A stretch of 64,000 nt of DNA from Novipirellula sp052161655 (GTDB lineage: Bacteria > Planctomycetota > Planctomycetia > Pirellulales > Pirellulaceae): positions 5,890,001 through 5,954,000 of the forward strand of contig NZ_CP197418.1 in assembly GCF_052161655.1 (NCBI RefSeq), given 5' to 3'. The stretch's first letter is position 1, and each line of letters begins with the position of its first letter. The notes under the pieces were generated by a model that did not search any database, was not told the origin of the DNA, and saw only the letters and a list, made by a program, of their open reading frames with translations. Shown here one piece after another: positions 18,854-28,004 of the stretch. The position numbers and the translations under genes are program-made.

Positions 18854-18982
18854 TGTTGCACCTTCTTGAATGTACACAAACCAGACCGGTTCTAAGTGTA
18901 GCATATGTTAGCGTCCGGGAGGACAAGCGGTTTTTTTGTTTTCTTCTGCGAGCGCGGCGGGCTTTGGTTTGGGCGGCCCGGG

Positions 18983-19228
18983 CTAGAGATTCCTGTTGGC
19001 GATAGCTGGCGTCTCCTCATGGCTGGGGATTGCAACCAGCTTTCGGCAAATCAAGGACGAGGCGACACGGCACACTTCGCGGGCGAGTTGATCACTAACC
19101 GTGAACACCTTCACGCCATCGATCGAAATTCGTAGCACCGGAGGTAAGCCGCCCTTGTTAAACCATTCCGCAAGATTGTTTGCGTGCTCGGTAGCATCAT
19201 CGACCATGCCGAGTGCGAAGTCATCCAT
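18983..19228 (-). CDS. Small hypothetical protein
   Basis: 81 residues (MDDFALGMVDDATEHANNLA ... SDQLAREVCRVASSLICRKLVAIP). The residue mix looks like a real globular protein, and the frame stays open 18 codons upstream of the ATG with similar character (SGIVRCIDPTESLNAI), so it may be the end of a decayed longer gene. There is no good ribosome site and no recognised family. Confidence 0.4.
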   Translation of the reverse strand: MDDFALGMVDDATEHANNLAEWFNKGGLPPVLRISIDGVKVFTVSDQLAREVCRVASSLICRKLVAIPSHEETPAIANRNL

Positions 19229-19675
19229 TATTGCGTTGAGTGATTCTGTTGGGTCTATGCAACGGACAATGCCAGAGCATGTGTTGTTCGGTCAACGGAA
19301 AATGTAGTCGCGTTTTGATCCATTCTCCTATTGCCTGATTGAACGATTTACAGGCTGCCACAAGTCCGGTGCCCGACGGCAAGCAGAAAATCGGTTCCCC
19401 TTAAAGGTCTCCCCCAATTTTCGGCTTTTGCGTCCAGCAAACCGATGGCAGCGCCAAGGTGTGGACGATCTCGCACGATGAAGTGCAATAGGATAAGTCG
19501 GAAGGTTTGCTTTCCCGTGAACTTATCTGATGGAATGGGCCCGATTAACGACTTGATCGCTCGGTTATACCCCCTTTTGCGATTGGTTGACCTTGACAGG
19601 CAACCGGACGACAAATTCACGGTGACGTTCGCTCACCAGTAAGGCGATCGGAAGATGAAAGCGTACCTTGATTCA

Positions 19676-19741
19676 CGTAGCCGTGTTTTGCCAGCACGCG
19701 GACTGTCACAGTATTCCGCGTTCTGACAAAACGCGGCTACG
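19676..19741. repeat. Palindromic element R6
   Basis: Left arm CGTAGCCGTGTTTTGCCAGC and right arm CTGACAAAACGCGGCTACG pair over 27 bp with three mismatches around a loop of about 12 bp. It lies upstream of the kinase gene in a 656-bp spacer (19229-19884) that otherwise shows only a doubtful 44-codon frame. Only one copy was seen in the window. Confidence 0.7.
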
Positions 19742-19769
19742 ATGACAATTCACCCCTCGCTGGCCTAAC

Positions 19770-19904
19770 ATGAGCTATCTCAAGGCGATTCAAACAGCCA
19801 TTCTCATGAGCACGGTCGGGCCTTGGTACACTGATGGAAGATACGAGGAACAAGTAAGGCGCTTTACAAAATGGGCCCCAATCAGTGAGCACGAACGAGA
19901 ATGA
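19770..19904 (+). CDS. Possible 44-residue leader ORF overlapping the kinase start
   Basis: An ATG-started frame (MSYLKAIQTAILMSTVGPWY ... ISEHERE) runs 20 bp into the kinase gene in another frame and ends there, an arrangement compatible with translational coupling. No family and no strong ribosome site; it may be chance. Confidence 0.2.
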   Translation: MSYLKAIQTAILMSTVGPWYTDGRYEEQVRRFTKWAPISEHERE

Positions 19905-22900
19905 TCCATTTCAGACCGAAATACAACGACCTGAGGCCAAGGCGGCTTCGTCGCAATTGATGCCTGGAACGATAGGCCGATATAAGTTGCTGCAAAAGAT
20001 TGCGGAAGGAGGCATGGGGGCGGTATACATGGCCGAACAGCGTGATCCTGTTACGCGTCGCGTCGCCTTAAAGTTGATCAAGAGCGGCTCTGATTCTAAA
20101 CAAGTCATTGCGAGATTTGAGGCCGAGCGTCAAGCTTTGGCCATGATGGATCATCCCAACATCGCTCGCATCTTTGACGCTGGTGCGACTCCCGAGGGTT
20201 TGCCATTCTTTGTGATGGAATTGGTAAAGGGGATTCCTCTAACAGAGTACTGTGATCGTCACCAACTTTCCGTAGAAGAAAGAATCAAGCTTTTTGTTCC
20301 GGTCTGTCGTGCGGTCCAGCATGCTCATACGAAAGGAATTATTCATCGTGATCTAAAGCCGTCAAACGTTTTGGTTGCCCGATATGACACAGTGCCGATT
20401 GCAAAGGTAATCGATTTTGGGCTTGCGAAAGCGACAAACAACCAGTCGATGCTGACTGACAAGACGATGTACACAAAATTTGGCCAAGTTGTGGGGACAT
20501 TGCAGTACATGTCGCCAGAACAGGCCGAGATGAATCAATTGGATGTAGACACGAGGACGGATATCTATTCACTTGGAGTAATGCTCTACGAGCTGCTGAC
20601 TGGCTCGCCGCCATTGGACCGCACAAGGCTAAGCGACAAAGCGTTACTCAAAATCTTGGAAATCATCCGCGACGAAGAACCACCCAAGCCCAGCACTCGG
20701 TTGAGTGAGTCTTCGGTTTCGATTGCGGAGCTGTCCGAACAACGACGAATCTCGCCAACACAGCTCCGCAAAGTTTTGCGTTCCGATCTCGATTGGATCG
20801 TTATGAAATCTTTGGAAAAAGACCGAGATCGTCGCTACAGCAACGCGAGCGACTTCGCAGATGAATTGACGCTTTACCTAAATGGTGAAGAAAGTACCGT
20901 TCGTCCGCCTAGCTTTGGATACCGACTTCGCAAGACAGCGCGTAAGCATCGCAAATCCTTAGCAGCTATCAGTATGGCGTTCGTTTTGTTGGCATCTGGA
21001 CTTGTGGGGACGGGCGTCATGTGGCTGCGTGCTCTCGCGGAGTCTCAACGTGCAAATCAGGAGGCAGATGAGAAGGACTTGGCACGAAAAGATGAGTTAC
21101 GAGCGAGATTGCAAGTCGAGGATCAAAGAGACCAGGTCTCATTGGCTCTCGATCGTGCAGTAAAGGCTCAGGACGAGGCCAATATTGCGTTCGCAAAATC
21201 AAGTGTATTGCTCGCTCAAGCTAGATGGAGTTCTAATCGAACCACCGAAGCGATGCACGTTCTGAATTCAGTTCCGCAGAGCCACCGAAACATCGAGTGG
21301 CACCTGACAAAAAGTCAGTTCGATGCGGATGGGGTTCATTGTGTCGGCCATACATCTGGCGTTGTCGACGTCGACATTAGCCCTGACGGGACTCGCGTCG
21401 CTTCTTGTGGAAACGACAAGACAATTCGAATATTTGATATCGAAAACGGAGAACAGCTCGGTGTGATTTCGGAACATCACGATGTCGTTACAGCGGTATC
21501 CTTTATAGACGGAAACCAACTTGTCTCCGCATCCAAAGACGGCTCTATCCGAATATGGGATGCATCAACGCTGCGGCAGACGAAGGTGTTATACGATTCG
21601 AGCATGGGCTATGACGAGTCGAATTTGGCCTTTGTTGACATGGATGTCAGTGGCAATCTAAAAACGGTCGCGGCCTTGGCTGCCGACGGGAGTATATTCG
21701 CGTGGTCAGATTTTTCCGGTAAGCCGTTGGTCAGAACAAAGAAAACAGAAGCATCTCAGATACGTATCTCCCCCGACGGCAATCGCATTTTCGCAATCAG
21801 CCGTAGTGGAAGATTTGACTTACCTGGTTCGTTATCATCATTGGAGGCTGGACGGGATGATGATTTTTTCTTAGGTGAACCCGGTCTTTTGGTTTTTGAT
21901 CTAGTGGACAGTTCTTTCGAATTGCTCAAATGGGAGCAAGAAGATTTCCAACCAAAGACGCTCGACATATCGCCAAGCGGTGATTTTGTCGCAATCGGAG
22001 GATCCCATGTAAGCGAATTTGGGAACAACCGAAAGACTTCTCTCATCATCACTGGCAACATCGAGACAGGGAAAATGATCGAGCGAAAAGCGTTCTCCAA
22101 TAACTCGAGCGAGGTCACGTCGATTCGTTTTACACCCGACGGGTTTGATCTCATCGTGGGGAATGCTGACGGAACCACAGAGATGTTGAACCCCTCCAGA
22201 AATAGCTTTGAAGGAGTCCTAAGTCGGCAAGACGGCCGCGTAAACGACCTGGCAATCGCCCCTGAAGGATTGACGTTTGTTGGATGCTCAGATAGCAACA
22301 CGATTAAAATATCCGGAATCAATCTCGTGGCGGGTGTCGTCCCTGTTTGGCAAGGAACGGTTGGCAATTGCACGCTCAGCCTAGTCAACAATCAACTTGC
22401 GTTTAGTGCATTGGATGATTCACTGTTGCTCAACCTAGAAGATTACTCGCTAAAGACGTTTGACGTTGATTTGTCGGGGGTTGCTTCATGGAATCGACTG
22501 TCGCCAAGCGGAAAGCACTTAGCTTCTTGGAGTAACGGCGTACATGTCAATGAAACGGGGCTTTTGAACTGGCTTTCGCACATCAAGAGAAACGGGGCCC
22601 AGAAAAGTGAATTAGTCCTAGTCAACACAACATCCGATAAGGTCACAAAGCTGAAATTCAAATGCAGAATCTCAGACGCGAGATTTTCTCCCGATGAAAA
22701 ACGGGTGCTTGTTGGCGATGTGAATGGTCGGATTTCACTTTGGAACGTGGCAGACAAAGAACTTCTTTTTTCCACCCCAGCCACTGATACCCCAATTTCT
22801 TGTGTGGCGTTTTCAAACTCAAACGATGTCGTTGCGGCCGGATCGGCTGACAATGCCATACTGTTAGCTCACAACCTTGACGACACTCCATCGAGACTCG

Positions 22901-23688
22901 AAGGTCATGCTGGAAGGATCACAAGCTTGTGCTTTGGAAAGGAACCCAAGGATCTTATCTCCGCCGACGACGTGGGGAATATTTTTTTGTGGGACACCGT
23001 CTCAAGACTGCCGGTCAAGAAGCTGATTGGGCACAACGGCGCCGTAACGTCCGTCGCAGTAACGAAGGATGGGACAAGGGTGATATCCAGTGGAATTGAC
23101 CGAACGATCAGAGTGTGGGAACTGGCGACGGCGGCGGAGCTATTGACAATTCCATGTAAATACCCCGCTTTTGATGTTCATGTCAGTGAACAAGGCGACG
23201 GAATCATATGGCGTGAAGCCCTTGAATACTACGTATCGGTCGACTTGGGATTTTTGGGAGACTCGGGATTCGAAATCGGAATTGTACAATCACTGAACTT
23301 CAATGGATCGATTGATAAGCTGAAGACCGGGCAAGACCCGATGCTAGTCTCCCATGATTTCTTGCAGCATTACGATTTCTGGATGTATCATAAGGAGCAG
23401 CATCGGCAAGACAGCTTTTTGCTGGCGTTTCATTACGCCTGGATGATAGAAATGATCAGGGGGGACTCTAAGAAAGCCAAATTGTTTCAAACGTGGCAAC
23501 GCGACGACGCGAAGAATATTCTGTTCGAGGATATCTTCCCTAGCCGCAGTTCCTCTTTGTTGAGCAGCGAATATGACGATCTCTGTGCCGAGTTTAGAAA
23601 GGCCGTTGAAGACCTTAACCAAAAAGACAACGTCGTACTTCCGCCAATTGTTGAGCGAGCAATGGAGCTAATCGACGAGACGAAATAG
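19885..23688 (+). CDS. Membrane serine/threonine protein kinase with WD40 propeller
   Basis: 1267 residues with a GTG start. The PknB-type kinase domain (about 32-330) is complete: glycine loop IAEGGMGAVYMAEQ, lysine K63 (VALKLI), HRDLKPSN with catalytic D156, DFG at D177, then GTLQYMSPEQAE and DIYSLGVMLYELLTG. A juxtamembrane basic stretch and one membrane helix follow (about 362-385, AAISMAFVLLASGLVGTGVM), then a coiled-coil-like segment (ANQEADEKDLARKDELRARL) and a long WD40 region (about 480-1110; DISPDGTRVASCGNDKTIRI, SASKDGSIRIWDAS, SSGIDRTIRVWELA), with a helical C-terminus. This is the planctomycete architecture with a cytoplasmic kinase and a sensor on the other side of the membrane. 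Some blades are degenerate. No ECF sigma gene, often linked to such kinases, lies next to it. Confidence 0.95.
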   Translation: MSTNENDPFQTEIQRPEAKAASSQLMPGTIGRYKLLQKIAEGGMGAVYMAEQRDPVTRRVALKLIKSGSDSKQVIARFEAERQALAMMDHPNIARIFDAGATPEGLPFFVMELVKGIPLTEYCDRHQLSVEERIKLFVPVCRAVQHAHTKGIIHRDLKPSNVLVARYDTVPIAKVIDFGLAKATNNQSMLTDKTMYTKFGQVVGTLQYMSPEQAEMNQLDVDTRTDIYSLGVMLYELLTGSPPLDRTRLSDKALLKILEIIRDEEPPKPSTRLSESSVSIAELSEQRRISPTQLRKVLRSDLDWIVMKSLEKDRDRRYSNASDFADELTLYLNGEESTVRPPSFGYRLRKTARKHRKSLAAISMAFVLLASGLVGTGVMWLRALAESQRANQEADEKDLARKDELRARLQVEDQRDQVSLALDRAVKAQDEANIAFAKSSVLLAQARWSSNRTTEAMHVLNSVPQSHRNIEWHLTKSQFDADGVHCVGHTSGVVDVDISPDGTRVASCGNDKTIRIFDIENGEQLGVISEHHDVVTAVSFIDGNQLVSASKDGSIRIWDASTLRQTKVLYDSSMGYDESNLAFVDMDVSGNLKTVAALAADGSIFAWSDFSGKPLVRTKKTEASQIRISPDGNRIFAISRSGRFDLPGSLSSLEAGRDDDFFLGEPGLLVFDLVDSSFELLKWEQEDFQPKTLDISPSGDFVAIGGSHVSEFGNNRKTSLIITGNIETGKMIERKAFSNNSSEVTSIRFTPDGFDLIVGNADGTTEMLNPSRNSFEGVLSRQDGRVNDLAIAPEGLTFVGCSDSNTIKISGINLVAGVVPVWQGTVGNCTLSLVNNQLAFSALDDSLLLNLEDYSLKTFDVDLSGVASWNRLSPSGKHLASWSNGVHVNETGLLNWLSHIKRNGAQKSELVLVNTTSDKVTKLKFKCRISDARFSPDEKRVLVGDVNGRISLWNVADKELLFSTPATDTPISCVAFSNSNDVVAAGSADNAILLAHNLDDTPSRLEGHAGRITSLCFGKEPKDLISADDVGNIFLWDTVSRLPVKKLIGHNGAVTSVAVTKDGTRVISSGIDRTIRVWELATAAELLTIPCKYPAFDVHVSEQGDGIIWREALEYYVSVDLGFLGDSGFEIGIVQSLNFNGSIDKLKTGQDPMLVSHDFLQHYDFWMYHKEQHRQDSFLLAFHYAWMIEMIRGDSKKAKLFQTWQRDDAKNILFEDIFPSRSSSLLSSEYDDLCAEFRKAVEDLNQKDNVVLPPIVERAMELIDETK

Positions 23689-24251
23689 ACGAGACAAGTC
23701 AAAGGGGGCAGTCCTCTTTGAAGCTTGTCGACGTCGACAAAGAGAAGGCTTCGCCAGGATAAGGTCTTGTATTCGGTGTTCAGTAAGCCAAATCGATCGA
23801 AGCGGTTTTGGAAGGTCCGCTTCACTGCTCCGGCGGCCGACTCCGGTGAATCGCCCGGTCGATGAAGCCGGGGCATCGACGTCAGCCCGTGATGACGTCA
23901 GCCCGTGATTAGGCGCGGACGTGTCAAAGACCGAAGTGATTTCCGCCCCGACCGAACTCCGTTCGGTCGATGCAACCGCCGTCACAAAGTTGGTTGAGGG
24001 CCGTGACCGCTAAAGGCCAGCATTGCATCCGTGACTTCCTCCGCCGACGCGGGCGCGATGTGTTTGTGACGGGATCCGCCGGAGCCATGCTTCGGATGAG
24101 AAGCCCTCTGGCTCGATTCATGGGGCAGTAAAAGGTCTTTCTCGTTTTGAATCAATTGTCGATGCAAAACAATCAGCAGACGGTCCTGGGCTGATACAAC
24201 TCGGAGCGATTCGCTTGAGGATTCTGTTACCCATTCCCAAAGGAGTTGAGC
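23689..24251. other. Spacer with a 16-bp tandem duplication
   Basis: No supported gene in 563 bp. At 23878-23909 the unit GACGTCAGCCCGTGAT occurs twice in direct tandem. At 23713-23745 an interrupted palindrome around GTCGACGTCGAC, with CTCTTTG and CAAAGAG arms, lies just after the kinase stop and could form a hairpin, but there is no T-run. Confidence 0.5.
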
Positions 24252-24455
24252 ATGCGATTCTCAGTATTCATGCTGACGGTGTTGATTCCGCTTGCTGCAG
24301 CATCCGTTTTGGACGCCCAAGACGCAAACGAGCAGGCCAGCTCTGTGCGGGAGCCCGTCTTTGACATCGGCAAAATCGAAGTCCCCGAGGGCAGTACGGC
24401 CGATGTGCTGGAGTTTCTTCAAAATACCCATCGCCGCATGGTAAACAAGTACAAT
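24252..24455 (+). pseudogene. Exported-protein gene interrupted by an IS3-family element
   Basis: The ATG at 24252 has AAAGGAG nine bases upstream and opens a signal peptide (MRFSVFMLTVLIPLAAASVL) followed by VREPVFDIGKIEVPEGSTAD and LEFLQNTHRRMVNKYN, reading straight into the insertion sequence, where translation would end at 24509. The segment resembles the region ahead of planctomycete TlpA/thioredoxin-like domains (short K-I-E-V-P-E-G-S stretch), but too little is left to be sure. Past the element (25768 onward), the in-frame continuation is not convincing, while a shifted frame encodes ADNVLGNIQELLKVQQ, so the gene may carry a second lesion. Confidence 0.65.
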
Positions 24456-24524
24456 TGGAATTGCCCACGAAAAGTTGACAGTGGACCAGCAGATGTCAGA
24501 CTTCTCTGACAGGAGATCCGATTC

Positions 24525-24815
24525 ATGGACAAGCGTCGAACTTTCAGCCGAGAATTTAAATTGGCCGCCGTTAAGAAAGTAATTGAACAAGGACTGTCGT
24601 ACGCCGCGGTCGCTAAAGACTTGCGCGTCGGTGAAACCTTGATTCGCAAATGGAAGAAGTCTTTTGATGAAGATGGGACTTTCTCTATTGAAGTGATCGG
24701 CAGTCAGTCGGTCGAGGCCGAGCTGAAACGACTCCGTGAGGAAAACCGACAGCTCAAGATGGAGCGTGACATTTTAAAAAAAGCGACGGCCTTCTTCGTC
24801 AAAGAAAACAGTTGA
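24525..24815 (+). CDS. IS3-family transposase OrfA
   Basis: 96 residues with the IS3/IS911 helix-turn-helix (FSREFKLAAVKKVIEQGLSY, then VAKDLRVGETLIRKWKK) and a C-terminal leucine-zipper-like coiled coil (AELKRLREENRQLKMERDIL). It would bind the terminal inverted repeats. It overlaps orfB by four bases and carries the A-rich shift site near its end. TTCAT follows a GGAG ribosome site at 24510-24513. Confidence 0.93.
   Translation: MDKRRTFSREFKLAAVKKVIEQGLSYAAVAKDLRVGETLIRKWKKSFDEDGTFSIEVIGSQSVEAELKRLREENRQLKMERDILKKATAFFVKENS
24776..24783 (+). promoter_or_regulatory. Probable -1 ribosomal frameshift site (AAAAAAAG)
   Basis: Seven A residues followed by G lie in orfA with the frame TTA AAA AAA GCG. 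A slip of one base back enters the orfB frame, which is open from here to its TTG codon, giving the usual OrfAB fusion transposase. The position and the -1 relation match other IS3 elements. Confidence 0.75.
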
Positions 24816-25696
24816 GGCTCGCGTTCATTGACAAGCACCGCGATCGATGGCCGATCGCGGTGCTCTGTCGAACTCTCGAGGTTACACGTGCGGCCTACTA
24901 TCAGTTTGCCGGTCGCGACATCACCACGACAGAGAATAGAGAAACGCAAATCACACAGGCGATCAAAAGGGTTCACTTGGAAAGGCATCACGACGCATAC
25001 GGAAGTCCAAGAATGCATCGAGAACTATTGATACGAGGAGTTCAGTGCAGCCGAAATACCGTCGCCAAGTACATGCGTAAGGCAGGAATTCAAGCGAATC
25101 GCCGAACCAAATTCAGAATCTCGACCACCGATTCAAATCACAATCACCCCATCGCCAACAACCTTCTCGAGCAAAATTTCTCGACCGAAACAATCAATCG
25201 AGTTTGGCTCACTGACATCACCTACATTCCCACCAAAGAAGGATTCAGTTACCTGTGTGCTTTCGTTGACCTGTATTCACGCAAAATCATCGGTTGGAAA
25301 ACCAGTCGTAACATCGATTCTGAATTGGTGGTGAGTGCACTCGATCAAGCTTTGGCGTTTCGTTCACCGGCGGCTGGCTTGATCGTTCATAGTGATCGTG
25401 GCTCCCAATACGCCAGCGAGCATTTCCGCAGCAGGTTAACCGCCAACCGACTTATTCAGAGCATGAGTCGTCGCGGCAACTGTTACGACAATGCTCCGAT
25501 GGAATCGTTCTTCAAAAGCTACAAGACAGAAGAGGCCCAGCAGATCTACGACACACACGAACACGCCACACGCGGCGTGTCTGATTACATCGAAGGTTTT
25601 TACAACCCTCTTCGCTTGCACTCCTCATTGGACTATCGGAGTCCCATTGACTTCGAGCAAGCCATCAAAGAACCGTTACTCGTCGGTGAATCCTGA
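24812..25696 (+). CDS. IS3-family transposase OrfB (DDE integrase core)
   Basis: 294 residues in the -1 frame relative to orfA; the first codon is a TTG overlapping the orfA stop, so it is probably made mainly as an OrfAB fusion by frameshifting at 24776-24783. It contains the HTH_21 segment (YGSPRMHRELLIRGVQCSRN) and the rve catalytic core: first Asp in WLTDITYIPT, second Asp in VHSDRGSQYAS, and Glu in NAPMESFFKSYKTE, i.e. a complete DDE triad. The C-terminus YNPLRLHSSLDYRSPIDFE is typical. It appears functional. Confidence 0.95.
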   Translation: MRLAFIDKHRDRWPIAVLCRTLEVTRAAYYQFAGRDITTTENRETQITQAIKRVHLERHHDAYGSPRMHRELLIRGVQCSRNTVAKYMRKAGIQANRRTKFRISTTDSNHNHPIANNLLEQNFSTETINRVWLTDITYIPTKEGFSYLCAFVDLYSRKIIGWKTSRNIDSELVVSALDQALAFRSPAAGLIVHSDRGSQYASEHFRSRLTANRLIQSMSRRGNCYDNAPMESFFKSYKTEEAQQIYDTHEHATRGVSDYIEGFYNPLRLHSSLDYRSPIDFEQAIKEPLLVGES

Positions 25697-25821
25697 TCCA
25701 CAGGACGCACCATTTACCTTCCCGTTAAGACCGGTCCACTGTCAACTTTTCGTGGGCAATTCCAAATCGGTCAAGCAGACAACGTTCTGGGCAACATACA
25801 AGAGCTATTGAAGGTCCAACA

Positions 25822-25956
25822 GTGCGTGAGAACAACGGCTTCCATATTCGATTTCGATTTAGCATATTAACGCTTCTCCTGACCCCTTGCGCGACGGCCT
25901 GTTTCTTCGCTATCTACCGGCACCTCCATCAGCCACTTGTTGTGACTCATCTCTAA
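25822..25956 (+). CDS. Small single-pass membrane protein (GTG start)
   Basis: 44 residues from GTG 25822 with GAAGG seven bases upstream. The sequence RFRFSILTLLLTPCATACFF is a membrane helix with the basic-RFS-I-x-T-L-L-L start I associate with many short planctomycete membrane proteins. It lies just outside the right end of the IS3 element and ends 28 bp before the SGNH/TPR gene. It could instead be the displaced tail of the interrupted gene, since it is in the same phase. Confidence 0.4.
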   Translation: MRENNGFHIRFRFSILTLLLTPCATACFFAIYRHLHQPLVVTHL

Positions 25957-25984
25957 ATCCTTTCGCAACATCACATCCGCCAGT

Positions 25985-27964
25985 ATGACACGTCGCCAAC
26001 TCAGCCGTAAGAAAAAAGCTTGCTTCGGCATCGTGACAACGGGCCTGTGCTTACTGCTGATCGAATTCGCGTTGACGCTGCTGGGCGTCGGACGATCGAC
26101 CGATCACGCGGACCCGTTTGTCGGTTTTTCAAACCAAGTCCCCTGTTTCGAACCATTCACCGATGACGCCGGGAAATCATGGCTTCGAACGGCGGAGAAC
26201 AAATTGGTTTGGTTCAACGACCAACAATTCGGCGCCGCCAAACCAGCCAACACCAAACGCATCTTTTGCTTGGGTGGATCCACGACGTTCGGACGCCCCT
26301 ACGACGACACCACGTCCTTCTGCGGCTGGCTTCGAGAATGGTTGCCGCACATCGACGCAACCACCAACTGGGAAGTCGTCAACGCCGGCGGTGTTAGCTA
26401 CGCGAGCTATCGTGTTGCCACCGTGATGCAGGAATTGACCGCCTACGAACCCGATGTCTTCATCGTCTACACTGGCCAGAACGAGTTCCTGGAACGTCGC
26501 ACCTACGCCGACTTCTTTGATCAATCCGAAATACAGCTTTGGCTCAGCGGGTGGCTCGCCAAGACTCGCACGTATGGCTGCATCGACTCGATCCTTCGGC
26601 GTCAACGCGACACGAAACCGAATCCCAACGTCAGTGTGCTGCCCGCCGATGTCGACGAACGACTCAATCACACCATTGGCCCATCGGACTATGTTCGCGA
26701 CAATGAGTGGCGCCGCGATGTTCGACTACATTTCCAGTTCAACCTCAATCGAATGATAGACATCGCTCGTGCATCGGGCGCGAAGATCCTGTTTGTCGTG
26801 CCGGCGTCTAACGAAAAGGATTGCAGCCCATTCAAGATCGAACCTGAGGCGACGGATTTCCAAGACGGCCAATCCGCTTTCGCTAAACTGGATTTCGCGC
26901 GTGCCAAGGAAGCGTTTCAGACGGCGCTGAATCTTGATATCTGCCCGCTTCGCGCACCCGACGACTTTTTGGATATCGTTCGCGACTTGCCAGAAGCCGA
27001 CGACGTTTGTGTGGTCGATTTCGACCGGCAACTGCGCGAGGTCTGCCTCGCCGAACAAGGGCACGATCTACTGGGCGACGAATACTTCCTGGACCACGTT
27101 CATCCGACCATCGACGTCCACCGCCGCCTGTCGCTGTGGATCGCCGATGCGATGCGCCGGTCCGAATGGTTATCGCCCGGCGCGCTCGGCGCCAAGGATA
27201 TTCCCAGCGAAACGCTCGCCGACGTGGACGCGTTGATCCAAAGTCGCATCGATCCGCGTAAACAAGGAGTCGCGCTGCGAAACCTCGCCAAGGTCATGCA
27301 CTGGTCGGGCAAATTCGAAGTCGCCGAAGCCCGTGCTCGCGATGCGATCGCCAAACTCAACGGTGACGCCGAAAGTCAATTCATCTTGGCCGATTGCTTA
27401 CGATGGACCGGCCGGATCGATGAATCGGTACGGGTTTACCAACGTGCGGTCAACGAATTTCCTGGTGACCTGCGGGGTGCTCAGCGGTTTGGGCAGTTGC
27501 TCTTGGAACTTGGCCAATACGAAACGGCTCAGGGACACTTCTCGATCGCTGCGATCGGTTGGCCGGAAACCAACCCGAGTCATTGGTCGGCACGCTACCA
27601 ACTTTCACTGGCGTGCATCGGCTTGGCTGACTTTGAATCCGCGCGAACCGAGCTCCAGCGATGTCACGAGCATGATCCAAAGAACATGGACGTAACGTTT
27701 GCGCTCGCCGAATCATGTGCCGGAGTCGGCGACACCGATACCGCCATTAAGCTTTACAATCGCGTCCTCGATGCCTTCCCCAACGATGTCGAAACTTACG
27801 TGCGTCTCGGCTACCTGCAGCTCATTCGCAAGGATCCACAAGCCGCCGCCGCAAGCTTCGCCGCGGCTCTCTTGCTCGCCCCCGAGCACCCCCAAGCCCA
27901 AGCAGGCAAAAGCATCGCGTCCCAGCTGATTGCCACCCAATCGAAGTCGAGCCCCCGAACGTAA
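25985..27964 (+). CDS. Membrane-anchored SGNH-hydrolase-like protein with TPR repeats
   Basis: 659 residues. An N-terminal membrane anchor (about 12-36, FGIVTTGLCLLLIEFALTLL) is followed by an SGNH/GDSL-type domain: block I FCLGGSTTFGRP, then VVNAGGVSYAS, block III VYTGQNEFLERR, and late DHVHPTIDVHRRL supplying the Asp/His. The C-terminal third (about 410-650) is TPR-like (VAEARARDAIAKLNGDAESQ, YETAQGHFSIAAIGWPE, TAIKLYNRVLDAFPNDVETY). SGNH domains of this class act as esterases or acyl/acetyl transferases on envelope glycans; TPRs suggest a partner complex. No neighbour indicates which. Confidence 0.88.
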   Translation: MTRRQLSRKKKACFGIVTTGLCLLLIEFALTLLGVGRSTDHADPFVGFSNQVPCFEPFTDDAGKSWLRTAENKLVWFNDQQFGAAKPANTKRIFCLGGSTTFGRPYDDTTSFCGWLREWLPHIDATTNWEVVNAGGVSYASYRVATVMQELTAYEPDVFIVYTGQNEFLERRTYADFFDQSEIQLWLSGWLAKTRTYGCIDSILRRQRDTKPNPNVSVLPADVDERLNHTIGPSDYVRDNEWRRDVRLHFQFNLNRMIDIARASGAKILFVVPASNEKDCSPFKIEPEATDFQDGQSAFAKLDFARAKEAFQTALNLDICPLRAPDDFLDIVRDLPEADDVCVVDFDRQLREVCLAEQGHDLLGDEYFLDHVHPTIDVHRRLSLWIADAMRRSEWLSPGALGAKDIPSETLADVDALIQSRIDPRKQGVALRNLAKVMHWSGKFEVAEARARDAIAKLNGDAESQFILADCLRWTGRIDESVRVYQRAVNEFPGDLRGAQRFGQLLLELGQYETAQGHFSIAAIGWPETNPSHWSARYQLSLACIGLADFESARTELQRCHEHDPKNMDVTFALAESCAGVGDTDTAIKLYNRVLDAFPNDVETYVRLGYLQLIRKDPQAAAASFAAALLLAPEHPQAQAGKSIASQLIATQSKSSPRT

Positions 27965-28004
27965 CTGGCTATCAGTGGAGGGCTATCGCCGAGGGGAGGC
28001 TGGG

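Larger units (their letters stand above)
24456..25764 (+). mobile_element. Complete IS3-family insertion sequence, 1309 bp
   Basis: The ends are perfect inverted repeats of about 32 bp beginning TGGAATTGCCCACGAAAAGT and read TG...CA as expected for IS3. A 3-bp duplication AAT flanks the element (24453-24455 and 25765-25767). It contains orfA and orfB with a shift site between them, so it looks intact and recently inserted. Confidence 0.95.

Noticed and set aside
19348..19620. Minus-strand 90-codon frame before the kinase gene
   Set aside because: No recognisable motif, no ribosome site, and an equally long competing frame on the other strand; too weak to list.
23878..23909. CRISPR array
   Set aside because: There are only two adjacent 16-bp units without spacers, so it is a simple tandem duplication. 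No CRISPR array was seen anywhere in the window.
27930..28004. Start of the HsdS-like remnant as a genuine gene start
   Set aside because: The only ATG lies in the SGNH/TPR gene in another frame, with no ribosome site, so the segment is treated as a fragment without a start.
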